16,900 bases of DNA from DATAEG01 sp051001975. Its GTDB lineage: Bacteria; Actinomycetota; Actinomycetes; Mycobacteriales; Jatrophihabitantaceae. Below, in pieces: positions 14,824 through 16,900 of this stretch. Under the pieces are notes generated by a model. The model was not told the DNA's origin. It made no database searches and saw only the letters and a program-made list of their open reading frames with translations. The translations under genes and the position numbers were made by a program. Location of the stretch: NCBI GenBank assembly GCA_051001975.1, contig JBPCMU010000130.1:1-16900 (forward strand), read 5' to 3'. Positions within the stretch are counted from its first letter, which is position 1. Each line of letters opens with the position of its first letter.

Positions 14824-14843
14824 CTGAGGCTGCGGGTCCGCGA

Positions 14844-15827
14844 TCAGGCGAACGGAAGCTGCGGCTGCGGCGGTCCGTGCGTCGGGTCGACGCCGTCGAA
14901 CAGGCTGCTGATCGACTCACCGCCGTGGATGCGTGAGATCGCCTCGGCGAACAGTGGCGCCACAGAACGGACAACCAGCTCGGGCCACGGCTCGATGGGC
15001 GGCGGGACGGTGTCGGTGGTGACTACCTCGGTGACGCTCGGGTGCTCGCGGAGCCGTTGCACCGACTTGCCGGCGAACAGCCCGTGCGTACAGGCGATGG
15101 CGGCGCTGGTGCAGTCCTGCTCGGCCAGTCGGTCCAGCAGTTCGATGATCGAGCCGCCGGTGGCGATCTCGTCGTCCAGCACGATGGCCCGCTTGCCGCG
15201 CACATCTCCGACGATCGCGTCGATGATCACCCGGTCGTCGGACAGCCGCTGCTTGCTTCCGGCGGCCACCGGCAGACCGAGCAGCCGGGCGAACTGGGTA
15301 GCGGTCTTGGCGTTGCCCAGGTCTGGGGACACGACGATCGTGTTGGTCAGATCGGTGGCCCGGAAGTGGTCGGCGAGCTCGCCGATGGCGGTGAGGTGGT
15401 CCACCGGCACCGAGAAGAAGCCGTGTACCTGCGGCGCGTGCAACGTCATCGTCAGCACCCGATCCGCGCCCGCGGTGACCAGCATGTCGGCGACCAATCG
15501 GCCGGCGATGGAGATCCGGGAGGCGTCCTTCTTGTCGGAGCGGGCGTAGGCATAGTGCGGGATGACCGCGGTCACCTGCGATGCCGATGCGCCGCGCGCC
15601 GCATCCAGCATCAGCAGCAGCTCCATCAGGTGCTCCTGCGTCGGGGGCACGAGCGGCTGCACGACGTACACATCGCGCTGCCGGCAGTTCTCCTGCAGCT
15701 GGACGTAGAGGCAGTCGTTGCTGAACCGGCGGATCTCGGTCCTGGAGAGCGGGACGCCGAGGGCGTCGCAAATGCGCTGGGCCAGCGGGCGGTGGGCGTT
15801 TCCCGAGAGCACCACGATCTCGCGCAT
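14844..15827 (-). CDS. prs: Divergent ribose-phosphate pyrophosphokinase (PRPP synthetase)
   Basis: PRPP synthetase makes phosphoribosyl pyrophosphate from ribose 5-phosphate and ATP for nucleotide, His and Trp synthesis. The 327-residue protein is full length, with IVVLSGNAHRPLAQRIC at the N-terminus, QENCRQRDVYVVQPL, LMELLLMLDAARGASA, IPHYAYARSDKKDA and LHAPQVHGFFSVPVDHL. The PRPP loop is VLDDEIATGGSI rather than the classical VDDMIDTGGT, and VVSPDLGNAKTA replaces VVSPDVGGVVRA. A Lys and an Arg (SKQRLSDD) remain in the flexible catalytic loop. These substitutions mark a second-type actinobacterial paralogue, so a classical prs is probably present elsewhere. The start is ATG 15827, with a TATAAC box eight bases upstream and no Shine-Dalgarno. 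Activity is likely but not certain. Confidence 0.88.
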   Translation of the reverse strand: MREIVVLSGNAHRPLAQRICDALGVPLSRTEIRRFSNDCLYVQLQENCRQRDVYVVQPLVPPTQEHLMELLLMLDAARGASASQVTAVIPHYAYARSDKKDASRISIAGRLVADMLVTAGADRVLTMTLHAPQVHGFFSVPVDHLTAIGELADHFRATDLTNTIVVSPDLGNAKTATQFARLLGLPVAAGSKQRLSDDRVIIDAIVGDVRGKRAIVLDDEIATGGSIIELLDRLAEQDCTSAAIACTHGLFAGKSVQRLREHPSVTEVVTTDTVPPPIEPWPELVVRSVAPLFAEAISRIHGGESISSLFDGVDPTHGPPQPQLPFA

Positions 15828-15835
15828 GAGTGAAG

Positions 15836-15841
15836 GTTATA
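15836..15841 (-). promoter_or_regulatory. Putative -10 element of prs
   Basis: TATAAC on the minus strand is eight bases before the prs ATG. The bases between are pyrimidine-rich with no ribosome-binding site, which fits a leaderless or near-leaderless message. Confidence 0.4.
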
Positions 15842-16006
15842 GGTAGCGCGGGGACTCTACGGATCGCCTGAACAGCTGGCTTGGTGACCGCCTCGCTGTG
15901 CTTAGGGATTGCCTGATCGGTCACACGCGCTGACCCTCGCTTCGCATCGTGCCACCACTCGCAGCTGTGGCTCGCGGAGAGCGATGTCCGGTGTTCGCCC
16001 AGCCAG

Positions 16007-16084
16007 CTGTCGGAATACCGCCGCAACCGATGAATTAGGCCCGGATGCGGCCCGGATCCCTCGGGTGCGGCGGTATTCCGACAG
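16007..16084. repeat. Perfect 19-bp inverted repeat with 40-nt loop
   Basis: CTGTCGGAATACCGCCGCA (16007-16025) and its exact complement (16066-16084) enclose 40 nt. The loop contains a 9-bp direct repeat GGCCCGGAT (16038-16046 and 16049-16057). The arms are too long and exact for chance in 400 bp. No flanking target duplication is evident. It could be a REP/MITE-like palindromic element, a strong RNA hairpin or a regulator site. Confidence 0.75.
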
Positions 16085-16130
16085 GGAGGGTTCCTTGCTG
16101 CCCGGGATTGAGTCGGGACGCCGGCTAATG

Positions 16131-16176
16131 CACCACTCAACCGAGACTACGCGTGGGTTGGACGGGACGAGTGGTG
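16131..16176 (+). repeat. 8-bp inverted repeat in the lepA upstream region
   Basis: CACCACTC (16131-16138) pairs with GAGTGGTG (16169-16176). A CAACC (16138-16142) / GGTTG (16156-16160) pair lies within, sharing one base with the left arm. The structure ends about 53 nt before the lepA GTG and might fold in the lepA leader if transcription starts upstream. Confidence 0.35.
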
Positions 16177-16229
16177 GTTCGGGCATGGGACGATGGGCTG
16201 AGCACCGTCCGTCGATTCGAAAGCTACCT

Positions 16230-16900
16230 GTGACCGCATCCAAGTCCGTTGCCCGCCGACTCGACCCGGCTCGCATCCGCAACTTCTGCATCATCGCGCA
16301 CATCGACCACGGCAAGTCGACGCTGGCCGACCGCATGCTGCAGCTCACCGGGGTGGTCGACGGCCGGCAGATGCGCGCGCAGTACCTCGACAAGATGGAC
16401 ATCGAGCGCGAGCGCGGCATCACGATCAAGGCCCAGAACGTCCGGCTGCCGTGGACGGCGGACGACGGCAAGGACTACGTCCTGCACATGATCGACACGC
16501 CCGGCCACGTCGACTTCACGTACGAGGTCTCGCGCAGCCTCGCCGCCTGCGAGGGCACCTTGCTGCTGGTCGACGCCGCGCAGGGGATCGAGGCGCAGAC
16601 GCTCGCCAACCTCTACCTCGCGCTCGAGAACGACCTGCACATCATCCCGGTGCTCAACAAGATCGACCTGCCGGCGGCACAGCAGGACAAGTACGCCGAG
16701 GAGATCAGCAAGATCATCGGCTGCGAGCCGGGGGACGTCCTGCGCATCAGCGCCAAGACGGGCGAGGGCGTGCCGGACGTGCTCAACGCGATCGTCCGCG
16801 ACGTCCCTGCGCCGCTGGGCTCGGTCGACAGCCCCGCCCGCGCCATGATCTTCGACTCGGTCTACGACAGCTACCGGGGCGTCATCACCTACGTCCGGGT
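16230..16900 (+). CDS. lepA: Elongation factor 4 (LepA), 5' part only
   Basis: LepA is a translational GTPase related to EF-G that acts on stalled or initiating ribosomes at the membrane-associated and soluble pools. The frame is open from the GTG at 16230 to the window end, 223 codons plus two bases, roughly the first third of a protein of about 600 residues. All GTPase motifs are visible: AHIDHGKST (residues 23-31), ERGITIKAQ, DTPGHVDF, NKIDLP and SAKTGEG. The short N-terminal extension ASKSVARRLDPARIRNF is usual for actinobacterial LepA. The start is inferred from this extension, as there is only a weak purine patch upstream (GAAAG). CTC and CTG leucine codons are about equally used here, unlike the CTG-dominated genes before it. 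Confidence 0.95.
   Translation, partial: MTASKSVARRLDPARIRNFCIIAHIDHGKSTLADRMLQLTGVVDGRQMRAQYLDKMDIERERGITIKAQNVRLPWTADDGKDYVLHMIDTPGHVDFTYEVSRSLAACEGTLLLVDAAQGIEAQTLANLYLALENDLHIIPVLNKIDLPAAQQDKYAEEISKIIGCEPGDVLRISAKTGEGVPDVLNAIVRDVPAPLGSVDSPARAMIFDSVYDSYRGVITYVR

Larger units (their letters stand above)
15828..16229. other. 402-bp intergenic region between divergent prs and lepA
   Basis: No frame here has convincing coding character. It contains the prs -10-like box at its left end, a degenerate direct repeat GGATCGCCTGA (15861-15871) / GGATTGCCTGA (15906-15916), a perfect 19-bp inverted repeat (16007-16084) and a second 8-bp inverted repeat (16131-16176). I found no clear lepA promoter. 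Confidence 0.6.

Noticed and set aside
14616..14843. Possible tRNA gene beside prs
   Set aside because: A tRNA often accompanies prs/glmU in actinobacteria, but I found no cloverleaf, no T-loop consensus and no CCA-adjacent acceptor pairing; the sequence reads better as a decayed membrane gene.
14917..16140. 407-codon minus-strand frame over prs and the upstream gap
   Set aside because: Low-complexity Arg/Ala/Gly translation in a shifted frame of prs, with no motif.
15902..16471. 189-codon minus-strand frame antisense to the lepA start
   Set aside because: It covers the conserved GTPase region of lepA in antisense and half of it lies over the inverted repeat; no domain or ribosome-binding site is visible.

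Overview
The window is a stretch of high-GC actinobacterial chromosome. Start codons are often GTG, genes overlap or abut, and third codon positions are mostly G or C. The order comEA-comEC-holA, convergent with rpsT, then an ATP-grasp/alpha-E/transglutaminase cassette, and then lepA, matches what I recall of the neighbourhood between lepA and the DegV gene in Mycobacterium tuberculosis and relatives. The sequence does not fix genus. A mannosyltransferase of MptB type argues for an actinomycete with lipomannan-like or other polyprenyl-phosphate-mannose-built envelope glycans.

Layout. (1) 1-3903: a DegV fatty-acid-binding protein (+), facing a two-gene minus-strand unit made of a large membrane protein and an MptB-like mannosyltransferase. 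The DegV gene and the mannosyltransferase gene overlap tail to tail by about 100 bp. (2) 4032-8439: comEA, comEC and holA (+), a DNA-uptake pair followed by the DNA polymerase III delta subunit. The comEC frame runs about 200 nt into holA. (3) 8623-8889: rpsT (-), with a terminator-like hairpin after it. (4) 9101-12467: a tightly coupled operon of circularly permuted ATP-grasp, alpha-E domain protein and transglutaminase-like protease (+). It has a -10 motif six bases before the first ATG, as expected for leaderless transcription. (5) 12475-14615: an aminoglycoside-phosphotransferase-like gene (-), an AT-richer SAM methyltransferase (+) and a small uncharacterised protein (-). (6) 14621-15827: a broken small membrane-protein gene and a divergent ribose-phosphate pyrophosphokinase (-). 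(7) 15828-16229: a 400-bp intergenic region holding a perfect 19-bp inverted repeat. (8) 16230 to the end: the 5' part of lepA (+).

Most of the window is conserved core genome. The most unusual items are the inverted-repeat element upstream of lepA, a textbook-looking terminator hairpin inside the mannosyltransferase gene, a frameshifted relic between prs and its neighbour, repeated TAnnnT-type motifs placed for leaderless starts, a DnaA-box-like pair before comEA, and the ATP-grasp cassette whose product remains unknown. I see no CRISPR array, rRNA, tRNA, intact insertion sequence or phage gene. I do not claim a wholly new system.
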